Assembly: GCA_949987705.1 (NCBI GenBank) | Contig: OX465284.1 | Location: 106,747,163-106,811,162, forward strand | DNA: 64,000 nt | Source of the DNA: Thereva unica | Taxonomy: Eukaryota; Arthropoda; Insecta; Diptera; Therevidae | Direction of reading: 5' to 3' | Program-made: the position numbers and the translations under genes | The notes under the pieces: generated by a model | Told to the model about the DNA's origin: nothing | Database searches by the model: none | What the model saw: the letters and a program-made list of their open reading frames with translations, nothing else | In this document: positions 30,930 to 41,090 of the stretch, piece after piece | Position numbering within the stretch: position 1 is the stretch's first letter | How the letters are laid out: every line of letters begins with the position of its first letter

Positions 30930-31985
30930 AACGTCCGGTAGTGGCCATATCTCTCCTAGATTCCTAAATATGGTCTTTTGCCGGTCCTGACTCATATTTT
31001 TAACACATGCCTCACGGTTTCTAATCTTCTTTCGTCGCGGGAACTTGTTTTAATCACGCCCATTCCTAAATGCCCGTCCCTTGCCAACCGCCGGGAATTT
31101 CCGTCCCATCAGCATTCTTCCTTTTTTGGCTAAGGTTCTTGATATGCGCATTGCTTCCTCTTTTTTTTTTTTTTTTTTTTTATGTGACACACTAGAGACT
31201 TAGGGAAGGCCCCTTTGTACTGTCGACCATGTATTTATTTTTGAAATGTCGAACAGCAGCTCTAGTCGGAAGATAGAGAGAGAAGTGAAGGAAAGAACTG
31301 TCACAACCTAGCTGCGGTATTTTTATTTCACCTACTCCCTCCCAACCATTTCGCGACTCTGACGTCGGGGCATCGGGAACAACTCGCTGGAGTGTTATGC
31401 CTCCTGAAACGAGTTGAATTTCATCAACCAACCGATGACATGCGCTTGGTGGAGCGGGGAAGAGAACTAGTGAAGGCTATGACAGGAGGAATCAGGAATG
31501 CAAAGAAGGAAGAAGAAAGAAGGAAAGTTATGTAGGCGGGAAATTGGGAAAGGCTGGAACCGTGGCACCGCCGGGAATCGAACCCGGGACCTTTGGGGAT
31601 AGTAGTCAGGCGCCTTACCCGTAGACTACCGAGGCCGGTAATCATGGTTGACATTGAACCATCTACTCTACTAATGGTGAGAGTCGAGTTTTAAATAGCG
31701 GTTTAACATGTTCTGATCACCATAGCTTCATTATTCAGAAAGCCTATGGTCAGCTGTCGAAACTTAGGTTTCACTTCAGTTTACTTAGTGCGTCTCTGCA
31801 AGCCTCAAGCCTTACTCCCTCACCTGATGCATGGCCTGTCTATATTCCCTTCTCTCGACTCTTCCTGCGCCTAATCTTGCCTATAAACTTCGCCGTTATG
31901 ATCATACATCTCCTTACTCTAATTCAGTCCTAGTTTGGTTTGTTAGAGACTACCGAGAATACAGACTACCAGAGTACCGTCGTTA
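30930..31985 (+). pseudogene. CR1/Jockey-like LINE RT remnant, interrupted by a SINE
   Basis: Before the SINE: AGNFRPISILPFLAKVLDMR (31081-31145), the 'ADxFRPISILPxLAKxxE' motif, which also occurs in the 50-kb element. After it: the LFRKPMVSCRNLGFT and QALLPHLMHGLSIFPSLDSS region and, in another frame, LAYKLRRYDHTSPYSNSVL, matching C-terminal 'LxxPHLxYGLPIFxSLDSSCA' and 'LRRYDHISPYSN' segments. The catalytic middle is absent. Confidence 0.65.
31161..31637 (-). mobile_element. tRNA-headed SINE, full-length copy
   Basis: Read on the minus strand, it starts GGCCTCGGTAGTCTACGGGT (A-box region). The B box is GGTTCGATTCC, with a good T-arm (CCGGG/CCCGG). The body is about 400 bp, with the tail AGTACAAAGGGGCCTTCCCT, TAAGTCTCTAG and a poly(A) seen as T 31161-31181. 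It is co-linear with the copy at 47233-47712. Transcription would be by RNA polymerase III from the tRNA-like head. It has no protein-coding capacity. Confidence 0.85.
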
Positions 31986-32059
31986 GTGAAGCTGTGAAGT
32001 CGGTTGGTGGGAGTTAGAGCAGATTTTTTTTTTGAATATTAGGAAAGTAATGGGTGATA
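31986..32059. other. short spacer
   Basis: Contains a T run; nothing recognised. Confidence 0.4.
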
Positions 32060-32430
32060 TTATTAATCCCTGGTGAACACCGGCCGAAATGTTGTGGAGG
32101 TTTGCCGTCCAGTACTCCATTCTTCAGAACGGTGTCGATACCGATAGCTTAGAGTTTGGTCAATATAGTAGGGTGTCAGTCGGTCAAAATCTTTGGAGAT
32201 AACTAGAGCAAGCAGACCAAACTCATCAAAGCGATGGATGCTTTGGATAGGGTTTTTCGTTAAACACACACGGACGTCACCAGTGGATCTTTATGATCTA
32301 AATCCGTACTGTCTGTCATTTAAAATTTGATTGGATTCTAGATATTCATTTTTGTTCTTAGTTTGAGGGGTTTTTAGAATTACCGTCTTTTTTGGAATGG
32401 GCTGAACATGAGCTAGTTTGCCATTACTGG
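32060..32430 (-). mobile_element. LINE family A, internal RT fragment
   Basis: The minus-strand frame 32063-32269 reads MCLTKNPIQSIHRFDEFGLL, then ALVISKDFDRLTPYYI, against VCLTEHINQSIHAFGESGLV and ALDISKAFDRVWHPAL in the 13.7-kb copy. The first catalytic Asp is changed to Val. Upstream on the minus strand, YLESNQI, a RQYGF-like stretch and KLAHVQPIPKK are still readable in a shifted frame. Confidence 0.75.
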
Positions 32431-32879
32431 ATCCCCTCTACAGTAATTTAAGAAGAGTCAAGGTTAGTCTGTATTTGCACGGTTTCTCAATTTTTGGGAT
32501 CTTAAAGAGCATACCGTCTGGCAGCATTCTTGTTTCCGGAATCTCATCTATACTTTTGACAATACCACGTAACCATTTCCTTTCAGCTACAGCACTGCGT
32601 TTATGGCGGATTTCGCTACCTCAAATTAGAGTAGTATCAGATTGCGGAAAGACTCCAGCGCAGGGGGAAATGCGGATGGCCCCTGTGGGTCTATATGATG
32701 TTGTATATATTCAGTAAATGGTTTTCGATTGCAAATTTCTCGTCGATGAATAAGCTCTCATTTGATTTGGTTCCAGTTGAGCTTAGCTTGATGTAGAAAG
32801 CCTGTAGTTCTGCCTGCGAGGATGGGCCTTGCATTCAGTTTCACCTGTTAATCCGGCTGTACACGATGCTATGAACACT
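32431..32879. other. unidentified, possibly retroelement DNA
   Basis: The minus strand at about 32480-32610 reads KWLRGIVKSIDEIPETRMLP and DGMLFKIPKIEKPCKYRLTL in one frame. This is a plausible protein remnant, but I cannot assign it to a family. Confidence 0.25.
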
Positions 32880-33075
32880 CGATTGTGCCTGCCCTCTAAC
32901 GGATTCTGTTTTGCGTGATAGCTCTCCGCTTCGTCCAGGATCGTCCAGTTATTGCAACCTTAATAGAGTTCTCCACGTTGCTTTAGGTCATCCAACTCGA
33001 CGGATTTCTTGCGATAGTACAGAGTCCAGTCAAGGCTCGTTTTGGCTAGATATAACTTTGGACTATCTTATTCCA
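32880..33075 (-). pseudogene. C-terminal LINE fragment, same family as 4983-5754
   Basis: The DNA matches 5051-5190 at about three quarters of positions (AACGGATTCTGTTTTGCGTG against AGCGGACTCTGTTTTGCGCG; TCATCCAACTCGACGG against TCTTCCAACTCGACGG). It encodes the decayed tail between GRPRTTW and NRVRWRAT of that element. Confidence 0.75.
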
Positions 33076-33389
33076 AACCTGAAATATCTCGATATAAAAA
33101 TGAAATTGTTAAGGCCCGTTTTTATCTATAGACATCGAACGCGCACGACACCGACAGACGCCGCCGTTTATTCACTGCCGTGTCAGACAACAGACACTAG
33201 ATATATTTTTGTTGAAAAGTTCAAACACTTCTCAGTGCAAGATTTATCCCTAATCGTATTGCTAAAGAAAAGAAAAAGAGTCTGCACGGTTCCGATACTC
33301 TATTCGTACTACCCGGCAGACACCCACAGACATGAACCGCGCAGACAAAATATTCTTTCCCTGAATAAGTACTGGCTGACTACAACCGT
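33076..33389. other. unassigned insert between LINE fragments
   Basis: A composition break starts at about 33075. It contains GACACCGACAGACGCCGCCG-type sequence. The plus frame 32911-33525 crosses it but is antisense LINE plus non-coding DNA, not a gene. Confidence 0.3.
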
Positions 33390-34320
33390 ATTCCTTCACC
33401 TTTACCTCGGCCTGCCTAGGGGTCTTTCTCCTTCGATGACACCAGTGAAGACTTTCTTGTGGCGCATGAACTTGACGTATTCAGCCCAGCAAAGTCTATT
33501 GAGTTTTATCAATGTCACTAAGTAAGGGCCGTAAAAATCATCGAGGGATACCTTTAACTGAGAGAATGACCTTACTGTTACCCACATTTTCCTGCTAAAT
33601 TGGACCTGTTATATTGTTCTTAAAACTTTGGGCGAGTTTCGAAATGCATCACTACGGTGTTACTGCGGTATTCAGCTACAGACTTCAATTGGAAGTCTGT
33701 AGCTGAATATTGCAGTGATACCGTAGTGATGCATTTCGAAACTCGCCCTTTCTTTTAAAAGGAATTGATCTTTGTTCTATTTACTCGTCTCTCGGCAGCA
33801 GTACGTTGTTTCCTCCTCGTTAAAATTCTCAAGCCTAATTCTTTGGCTGCTTCTTTAATTTCTGATTAGCATTCCTTAACTGCTCTGGCTGACACTTACC
33901 TACTTGTTTATGTCATCGGCGTACCTGATCACCTGAGCAGAATTTTTTTACCAGTAATTTCGTTGAATTGAAGTCTTTCTAATAACCGCTTCCAAGGCTA
34001 GGTTGAACAGCATAGGCGCGCCGCCCTTGATTAACTCGGAAGACATCTATTCGAGTGCTCTGAACTTTTACTCGGGCTTTTGTGTCGAGGTGGGTCCATT
34101 GTATCAGACGTACTAGTTTAGCTGTCACGCCTAATTCTACTAAGATCTGAAGTGGCTTCTTTCTCTCTGGCAGGAATGGTACGCCGGCTTGAAGTCCACA
34201 AAGATCTAGTATATGTTAAGTAACATTGATCTACCAGCATTTTTTTAGAAGTGCTTTTAGTACAAAAAAATGGTCGGTGGTTGACCTTCCTATCTGGAAT
34301 TGAGGAGTCATTCACTCATT
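33390..34320 (-). pseudogene. EN-RT LINE copy with YADD box, interrupted by a hairpin MITE
   Basis: Read on the minus strand: DFKPAYHS with REK ('DFKAAYDSVxREK', first catalytic Asp region, near 34190), SSEHSNRC in a shifted frame, LALEAVIRKTSIQ ('LFNLALExVIRxSxIQ'), and IRYADDI near 33930 (the catalytic pair). Then come a KELGL/NEEET stretch and, after the hairpin insertion at 33630-33748, LIKLNRLCWAEYVKFMRHKK and VFTGVIEGERPLGRPR ('RLxWAGHVxRM..KVFxGxPxGxRxxGRPR'). Motif order and orientation agree with one copy. Many frameshifts make it inactive. Confidence 0.75.
33630..33748. repeat. 119-bp near-perfect hairpin (57-bp stem, 5-nt loop), MITE-like
   Basis: The stem arms are 33630-33686 and 33692-33748, outer ends GGGCGAGTTTCGAAATGCAT and ATGCATTTCGAAACTCGCCC, loop AATTG. 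The four arm differences are all transitions that become G:U pairs if transcribed in the plus sense, so a transcript would fold without a mismatch. Flanks are TTT on each side. It lies inside a decayed LINE, so it arrived later. The size and structure fit a minimal palindromic MITE. Confidence 0.9.
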
Positions 34321-35169
34321 CTTCACTCAAGACCACTGAATTTTTGGAATTAAAACCATAGATAAACTTTAAAATAAATTAAACTCACCACGGTAAACTT
34401 CGAACCTAGGAGCTCCTCTTTACCATCACCATGTCAATAACAAAATTACCCAAAAATAAATTTTCTTTTTTGACGATATTTCTTTTTATATCTAATAAAA
34501 AAATTTTATCTATATTTTTTTCGGGGCACTTTTATTTTAAAAAAACGACTAAAAATCAGATTTTTCTTCCGGATAAGTTTACATGTGGTCACAAATATTT
34601 ACCTGAACTTAATAGAGAGACTCACAAAAAGTGTTAAGTAAATTGGATTGACAAATATCGTATTGTGGTTATCTTTGTGGGGATTAAGTGGCCTGAGTTT
34701 GTAAATGGGGGACTCATTTATCCCCAAAAAAGATTTCACGTTTTTAGTTGAAAATTGCCTGAACGCCAAATATGTTATTCTAAGGCGAATGGAGTCGAAA
34801 TTATTTTGTTGTAAAGTTTGGAAGATTTAATTATTTAATTTAATTTGTGAATTTTTGTATTATAAAGTTTTTTTTTTCATTCGAAAAGTAAAGACTTTGT
34901 GCACGTAAAGAGAATTTTTCTGGTAAATAATGATAATAATATTTTTAAAGATTACATATGAAATTGTCTTTCAATAAGAGGTGTCATTTAAAATTAACAG
35001 AAAACCTCAACATATTCTTAAAAAGTGATGATATTTTTATTTAAATCTAAAGTACAAATTCTAAGGTTAGTAATGGCTCGGCTCTTGCAACACGTTTTCA
35101 TATAATAGACTCTGTATTTCGACGATAACAGCTCTATATCCTATAGTAGCCTGAATATTTTCAATTTTA
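34321..35169. other. no recognised gene
   Basis: AT-rich DNA (34430-35050) with low-complexity open stretches only, such as a 68-codon Phe/Lys-rich frame at 34431-34637. No transposon signature was found. Confidence 0.4.
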
Positions 35170-35890
35170 CCACCGCACAGTGCGACGACTGGTACTCGAT
35201 CCGAGCTGTGGGCTCTCCATAAAAGCTAAAGTGCTGATCCATACGTCATCGATTGGAGCAGATGGTATAATCGGAATGGGCGATGTCTCAATTCATTGTT
35301 TCCTGGTAGGTTTTAACTACATTAGCAACATGTGCCCGAGCATTGTACTGCTGCAAAATGATGTTGTCCTCTTTTAGTTTGAATTGTTCCTTCAGTGCTC
35401 CGCTATAAAGACATCAGTTATTCGCTAGCTTCGCCGTCGATGTTGATGAATGACCGGCCACTATACTGTTTTCGCTTTTAGTTGTCGTAACGGATCCACT
35501 TTTCATCGCGAGTCAAAATACGATGCGAAAACCCCATCTCTTTCTTTGCCGTCGTAAGTAGCCATTCGCACGTGAAAAACCAGCGTTCGAGAAATCTCGG
35601 CTTCAACTCGTATGACGGCGAATTTTCCGAGGCTTGGTAATGGTAAATTGCTTGTTGAGTTACGTCCAATGAAGCTACTACTTCTTGTTGGGTTTGACAT
35701 TGGTCTTCATTCAATAATGCCTCCAATTCTGCATCTTCAAACGTTTTTACTGGTCTGTGAAGCTCCTTTACTCCTTCGTCAATATCACCACTTTTGTAGC
35801 GTGTTGAAACCATTCACGTTCTTTCACTCAGAAGTAGAAGCCTCACCATAAGTTTCTTCAATCATTCGATGCATGAATTTGATGATGGTT
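35170..35890 (-). pseudogene. mariner transposase pseudogene
   Basis: The minus-strand frame 35813-35478 reads PVKTFEDAELEALLNEDQCQ, TQQEVVASLDVTQQAIYHYQ, then the ELKPRFLERWFFTCEWLL region and HRILTRDEKWIRYDN, where D of RDEKW is the first catalytic residue of the DD(34)D triad. In another frame, ILQQYNARAHVANVVKTY stands where families have 'LQHDNARPHVA', so the second catalytic Asp is replaced by Asn or Tyr depending on alignment. HSDYTI follows where 'PSDYHLF' carries the third Asp. The N-terminal piece MIEETYGEASTSE lies in a third frame. Both inverted repeats were not found. Inactive. Confidence 0.85.
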
Positions 35891-36124
35891 CAAATGACCA
35901 CCTCTACACTAACTAAAAGGAGGCCGTGAAAGCACCCCTCCGGATGGAAGATTTATCTTACCTGTGTGGTCATATGAACTTCGCAAAAGTGACGGCATTT
36001 TACCTAAAGTTGGGGTCTCATTTAGGAGTATCGATCTGCATATAATTCATGTTGTTTCACATGACCCCCAAAAATTGTCGTGGGCTTGTAGTCTATTGCA
36101 TATTATTTACCGTTACTGATCAGA
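35891..36124. other. no recognised feature
   Basis: Spacer between the mariner pseudogene and the next LINE family A copy. Confidence 0.4.
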
Positions 36125-36522
36125 CATTTTATAAATAACCTGCTCTCAATCCAATCCAATTCCCTCCACTTCACTGGGATTCCTCAAAAGGTGCAAAATT
36201 CCTCCTTTAGCCGTCCGCCAGGGCTATACTCTACAAGTCGTACATTCGTCATCGTCTCGGATACAACTCGTATATCTGGGCCGGAGCTCCTAGAACCATC
36301 TTAGATTGGCTGGACAAGATGCAAAATCGTGCACTCAAACTTATTAGAGATAGCGCCATTTGCTCTTTAATAGACTCATTAAGTCACCGTAGAAATGTAG
36401 CACCTCTTTTTAACGCGTTTACCACAATGACTGTCCTCCATTGAAAAAACTAACTTCATGCCTCCACGGCAGCATTTCTCCCGCAACACAAGATTTGCCC
36501 GCTCAGCTCACCTTAAAGGTGC

Positions 36523-38030
36523 CGGCCCATAGAACGCGTTAACGCGATGCGCGCGCAAGATGCGTGTGAGCGTTCCGTTTCCGAAAAATTCGACAGACCC
36601 AATGAACGCGTTGTACGCGTATGACATTTCAACTCATTTAATAAAAATTCCTGTTTTTAAACTTCGCACACTAGATTAAAAAAAGATTGAAAATTCAAAT
36701 TATGTACACAACAAACGTCAAACGCGCCTATCGCATGGAAAAGTTGAAAATTGGTCAACTCCAAGCGTTGGGAGCTTTATTTGCGTGTGTCGCGGTAGTC
36801 ATTATGCCGATTTATACTACACCTTATTTTATTTGGGATTTGGGGATAAACTCATTTTACGTATAAACGGTATGCCACACAAAATTGTGAGCTTTACCCA
36901 CACAAACTTAATGGAATATGTATACAAAAACTGTTTATTTTAAAATATTATGCAAACGTCAAAATCAATTTTTGAATATTTGAGAAAGTTGCTTCAATGA
37001 CTTATTTTTATTGTAAAGGGCTTTATATTCTTGCTAAATACAATTTGTGCAGATTTAAAATGTGCTGTTCCGGTTTTAAATAAGTTGAGGATTCAACCGG
37101 AATGTGTGTTATTTAGACATGATGCCCTTTTATTTTATGCTGTTTTCAGGTCATAAGTGCTTAACAATTTGTGATAAAACTATCGCTCTTGATGGTGGTG
37201 GTCTTTCTATCCAACTCTTGCTCTTCCAACGACATAATCGAATTTAAATGCAAGTACGTTTCGCAAATATTAGTTTCTGGTGCTATTTATAACGATAGCA
37301 GAAAAAATGCTAATTAACATATAGTTAATTAAGATAACATTAGTTATAATGTCACCAAAACCTAAAACTGTATTTAATCAGTAATTTAATTTAATCAGTC
37401 ATACATATCATAAGTGTTTGCCATTGGAGCCCCGGTTTACAAAGGAATTATTACTTTGTTTGTAAACAACTTCACACAACCACATATTTTTAAGTTTGAA
37501 TGGGTGAGAACATCAACATCCATCGCATAACCTCCCTTTTTTTGGAAAATTATGCAAACTTCGCATAAAACAAATTTCGCATAACCTCACTTATTTTTGA
37601 ATTGTATGCAAACTTCACCCGCCATGAAATTCAGTTGGAGCTCACAAGGGAAATATGCGAAGTGCGCAAGATCAAATATTCACCCATAACCTCACTAATT
37701 TTTGAATTGCAGGGAAACTTCGCAAAATTCACCTGCCAAAAAATTCAGTTTTGCCTAACAACGGAAATATGCGAAGTGCGCAAGACCAAATATGCACGCA
37801 CACAAACCCAATTCGAGGAAAACCGCAGTGCGCATGCCCCAATCCCAAATTGATCGGGAACAGAAAAATTTACCCCCTCCACCGTAAAAGCTCATTTATT
37901 CCGGATTATCTTTATCGTATATTCAGGCATATTGGGACTGCTTCCATTAAATACCATTTACTTCAACTGAAATGTCACACGCATCTTGCGCGCGCATCGC
38001 ATTAACGCGTTCTATGGGCCGGCACCTTAA
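36523..38030. mobile_element. 1.5-kb non-autonomous DNA transposon with CpG-rich TIRs
   Basis: The left TIR starts GGTGCCGGCCCATAGAACGC. The right TIR is its inverse, with one mismatch over about 52 bp including an ATGCGCGCGCAAGATGCGTG segment. TTAA flanks both ends (36523-36526, 38027-38030). Counting one terminal A makes the TIRs symmetric and the duplication TAA. TTAA would suggest piggyBac and TAA would suggest PIF/Harbinger, so the superfamily is open. The AT-rich interior has no transposase and carries a ~105-bp tandem repeat (37523-37800). Insertion into a LINE A copy is clean. Confidence 0.85.
37523..37800. repeat. ~105-bp tandem repeat inside the transposon
   Basis: CATAACCTCACTTATTTTTG at 37579 recurs as CATAACCTCACTAATTTTTG at 37684, and GGAAATATGCGAAGTGCGCA occurs in both units. 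A truncated unit with CATAACCTCCC precedes them at 37525. It is two full and one partial copy. Confidence 0.8.
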
Positions 38031-38361
38031 TAGTTTATAGCCTTATCTTCGCCCGCACTCACAAATTCGTTTATAACAAGAACAACTCGACTGTGGAACA
38101 CTCCTTCACAGTCAGTATTCCCGAATTCATACAACACCCAAGAGTTTAAACGCAAGATTCCTCGAAATCTCCTCCAACACTCCCCTGACTCCCTCTAACC
38201 TACCCTATCCTTCTCTCTACTCTTCGAGTTAAGCTTACTACTGGACATTGCACCATGACTTATACGACATGACGAAGGGTGACCCTGCTAATCGACGAGT
38301 CTAAGGTCTAAGGGTGACTTCGACTAATCAACTTGAACCATCCATTCTGCCGCTTGCTACT

Positions 38362-39674
38362 CCAAACGTCAAATGGGAAAATGCTTCGTTTCCGGTTGCC
38401 AAACTGATTGTGTTTACACTGATTTCAGTAAGGCATTTGACAAGCTTTCCCACTCCATTATACTTTTCAAACTAAAAAGGTTAGGTTTCCCTGAAGCCCT
38501 TCTATTATGGTTTCAGTCATACTTAGCTGACAGGACCTACCAAGTCCTTTTCCGTGGATCCAAATCCGCGACCATTGAGGCGTCATCCGGTGTCCCTCAA
38601 GGCAGTCATCTTGGCCCTATCCTCTTTATTCTTTCTATTGATGATATTGTTACCTTGCTAAGACACTGCAGAATCCTGATTTATGCTGATGACATCAAAT
38701 TGTACCGTCACGTAAAGAGTATGGAGGACTGCAAACTTTTGCAAGTCGACCTCGACACCTTTCACTCTTGGTGTGCTAACAACAACCTGGCTCTTAATAT
38801 TAGCAAATGCGAAGTCATGCCTTTTTGTAGGCGACGTGATCCTATAATTTATAACTACTCATTTTTTAGTGAGGGTGTCCCCCGTGTTAATTTTGTCAAA
38901 GATCTCGGGATTAGATTTGACACCAAGCTGGACTTTTCTACTCATATCAACTATATTTCTTCCAAGAGCAGCTTAGTCTTGGGTTTTATAAAAAGGTGGT
39001 CCAAAGAATTTAACAGCACCCTGATCACTAAACACCTCTACATTTCACTTGTCAGACCTTTACTTGAATATGGGTCCCAGGTTTGGTCTCCTCACTATTC
39101 TTCGCATGTTGGAAAAATTGAGTCGGTTCAACGTAGGTTCGTTCGATTCGCATTGAATCATCTTCCTTGGGAAGACCCTTTAATTCTTCCACCATATGAA
39201 TACCGACTTAAGTTAATCAACTTAAACACTCTTCAGAAGCGTCGTGAGGTGGCCGATGTTGTTTTCGTCCACCAGCTTCTTAATGGACGTGTCGACTCAG
39301 GTTTTATAAGTCGCTGTACGTCGTTTAGAGAGAGCCGATACAATTTGAGAGGACCACCGCTCTTACACACCAACTCCTCTAACACCAATTATGGCCGATT
39401 TGAGCCTGTTAATCGCATGTTCATTAATGTAAATAAAAATATTAATGTTTTTAGCGTGAGCACTAACAAAGCTCTCCTTAAAAGGAGTCTCTTTATTCTC
39501 TCATGACTGTTTATGTGTTTCGCATGCAATTTTTATTGGTACTTAATTTTTTATGTTTGCATGTCTCAGCCGAGCCCACGTGGTCGTGGTAAATGTTTCT
39601 CAGCCCAGCTGAGAAGTGCGCCTTCTTCATAAGAAGGGAAACTCTATTATTATTATAATAAAACAAATGTCAAA
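38362..39674 (+). mobile_element. 5'-truncated non-LTR retrotransposon with ATT-type 3' tail
   Basis: Candidate target duplication CAAACGTCAAA (38362-38372) and CAAATGTCAAA (39664-39674), 10 of 11 identical. The insert begins within the RT domain and ends after ~140 bp of 3'UTR in a TATTATTATTATAATAA tail (39645-39662) instead of poly(A). This tail differs from that of family A, so it is a separate LINE lineage. Confidence 0.75.
38373..39506 (+). CDS. reverse transcriptase C-terminal two-thirds of a CR1/Jockey-type LINE (377 aa, truncated)
   Basis: The frame is uninterrupted. The first catalytic Asp is D17 in VYTDFSKAFDKLSH. ASSGVPQGSHLGPILFILSI follows, then YADD at 104-107 with D106/D107, then CANNNLALNISKCEVM, the VKDLGIRFDTKLDFSTHINY segment, a LVRPLLEYGSQVWSPH thumb motif, and IESVQRRFVRFALNHL. 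The stop is at 39504-39506. All three catalytic aspartates remain, but the endonuclease, fingers and N-terminus are missing. The first Met is an accident of the insertion junction. The intact frame suggests a younger copy than most LINE scraps here. Confidence 0.85.
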   Translation: MGKCFVSGCQTDCVYTDFSKAFDKLSHSIILFKLKRLGFPEALLLWFQSYLADRTYQVLFRGSKSATIEASSGVPQGSHLGPILFILSIDDIVTLLRHCRILIYADDIKLYRHVKSMEDCKLLQVDLDTFHSWCANNNLALNISKCEVMPFCRRRDPIIYNYSFFSEGVPRVNFVKDLGIRFDTKLDFSTHINYISSKSSLVLGFIKRWSKEFNSTLITKHLYISLVRPLLEYGSQVWSPHYSSHVGKIESVQRRFVRFALNHLPWEDPLILPPYEYRLKLINLNTLQKRREVADVVFVHQLLNGRVDSGFISRCTSFRESRYNLRGPPLLHTNSSNTNYGRFEPVNRMFINVNKNINVFSVSTNKALLKRSLFILS

Positions 39675-40860
39675 GCAAACTAACTTCGATACTAGGTTTA
39701 TGTATGTGTATCACGGGTTTGATGATATTATGATATTGTGGATATTCTGATATCGAAATTATAATATTGATACCACATATGTGTGTCAAAGGTAGCTACT
39801 TATCATAAAAAAATATCAAGCATTTTATGCTGGCGCCATCTATTGGGAAATTGCGGTTTTCAATTTATACTCCGAATACTTATCGAAATGCAGCCTCGTT
39901 ATCTTATTACTAAGTCTCCTGAAATTGGGTGAATATCGCAAATGACCAATATAAAGACTATAACTCAGATATGACCTAGTTAAGACATAACTAATCATCG
40001 CCAATAATTCCATAATTACATAACCACAATAAAGTCTTACCGCCCTCTACACCACTGTTCAATTAAACTCAATTCCGAACTATATATGTAACTCTAAACT
40101 GCAACTTATTATGACTCGAAACACACAACAAAAAGCTCTCATCATTATTTCACCCATAAATTCCCCCGGCTCCATCATACTCCATCAATCAATTATGAAT
40201 AAATTGACACCAGCCTGCCGAACTTTAAGTTATCGATCGCCCAAATAACAATAACAATGGCAGAAAATTAATTCGAAAGACGTTGACTCGGTGTTAAATA
40301 ATTTCGCAAACGTTGTAAATCTGTCGAAATTTCCAAAGACAAAAAATTCCTCAAAGTCGTCAAATTTTTCGCAAATACCAAATGACGTTTTTGAAAAGCG
40401 TGCCAAAATCTGTTTTGTTTTTTTTGGATTCAATGAACTTTTTTCGTTTTTTTGTTAGGTAGGAACGACTCTAGTTGAAACTTGATCTACATATCAGTTG
40501 TGTCCATTCTGTCTACTATGTGATATCAATCTGTAGTAAAAAAATAAAAAGTAGGTTCGATCCATTTTTAGACCATTGTAGAGTTATTCCCGCCGATCGC
40601 AATCATAAATTTCCAAATACTTAGCGCGATGGTGATAATGGACGACCGAACTGGAACCACGGCTAAATCTAGATGGCGCGCAAAGCTCCGTGAAGAAGAC
40701 AAAAAAAAACAGAGTCAGAAACTTGAAAAAAGAAGAAAGCAAGCCAAGTCCCTCTAGTCAATCCGATTGTTTGCTAAGCGATTTTCTCTCCAGCAATGAT
40801 GACTACGATGACGATGACAAACAACAGCAACAACAACAACGACGACGCGTCTTCAATAGA
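39675..40860. other. no recognised gene
   Basis: A GATATT-rich degenerate patch lies at 39718-39775. Otherwise it is AT-rich low-copy DNA. A small hydrophilic stretch with GACGATGAC and CAACAACAG-type runs (40800-40850) begins the GC-richer block before the candidate exon below. Confidence 0.4.
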
Positions 40861-41054
40861 GTATAAACTGGCGGCTAGATCACATTTTCTGCGGTGCTTT
40901 GACCTCCTTGATTGACTTCCACGAAGAGTGATGCAACCGAATACTTGAAGAAACTCGTTCGCCTATCCTCGTCGCCGCTGCTTCATCTTTTCTTCGTGGA
41001 CGTCTTCTTCTTCTTCTCCATAGTCTGTCTGCCTTTTTTTCTGGATTACATACT

Positions 41055-41090
41055 ATGGTTAATTTATCGTGCGTAAAGATGGAGCTGGAG
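41055..41090 (+). other. weak candidate coding start exon with splice donor
   Basis: ATG at 41055 opens a frame reading MVNLSCVKMELE and then GAG|GTAAGG, a strong insect 5' splice site at 41090/41091. The preceding ~200 bp are moderately GC-rich, with CGTCGCCGCTGCTTC-type sequence and a TATAAA at 40862, and no transposon match. An internal alternative start is the ATG at 41079. The frame phase (0 after GAG) equals that of the exon at 58903-58917, so both could splice to the same acceptor. This is inference only. Confidence 0.25.

Larger units (their letters stand above)
36125..38330 (+). mobile_element. LINE family A copy with internal deletion, interrupted by a DNA transposon
   Basis: The left part (36125-36522) begins CTGCTCTCAATCCAATCCAA, like 14625 of the best copy, jumps after ~45 bp to the C-terminal region (ATACAACTCGTATATCTGGG), and reaches CGCAACACAAGATTTGCCCG. 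The right part (38031-38300) resumes with AACAACTCGACTGTGGAACA and runs through the stop into the 3'UTR (AAGCTTACTACTGGACATTG, ACCATGACTTATACGACATG). The gap is filled exactly by the element 36527-38026. An ~350-bp internal deletion removes the FADD region end to mid-thumb. Confidence 0.85.

Noticed and set aside
32911..33525. 204-codon plus-strand gene
   Set aside because: It runs antisense across two LINE fragments and an unassigned insert, with no domain.
38373..39506. functional host gene
   Set aside because: It is a truncated reverse transcriptase bounded by a candidate target duplication and an ATT-type LINE tail.
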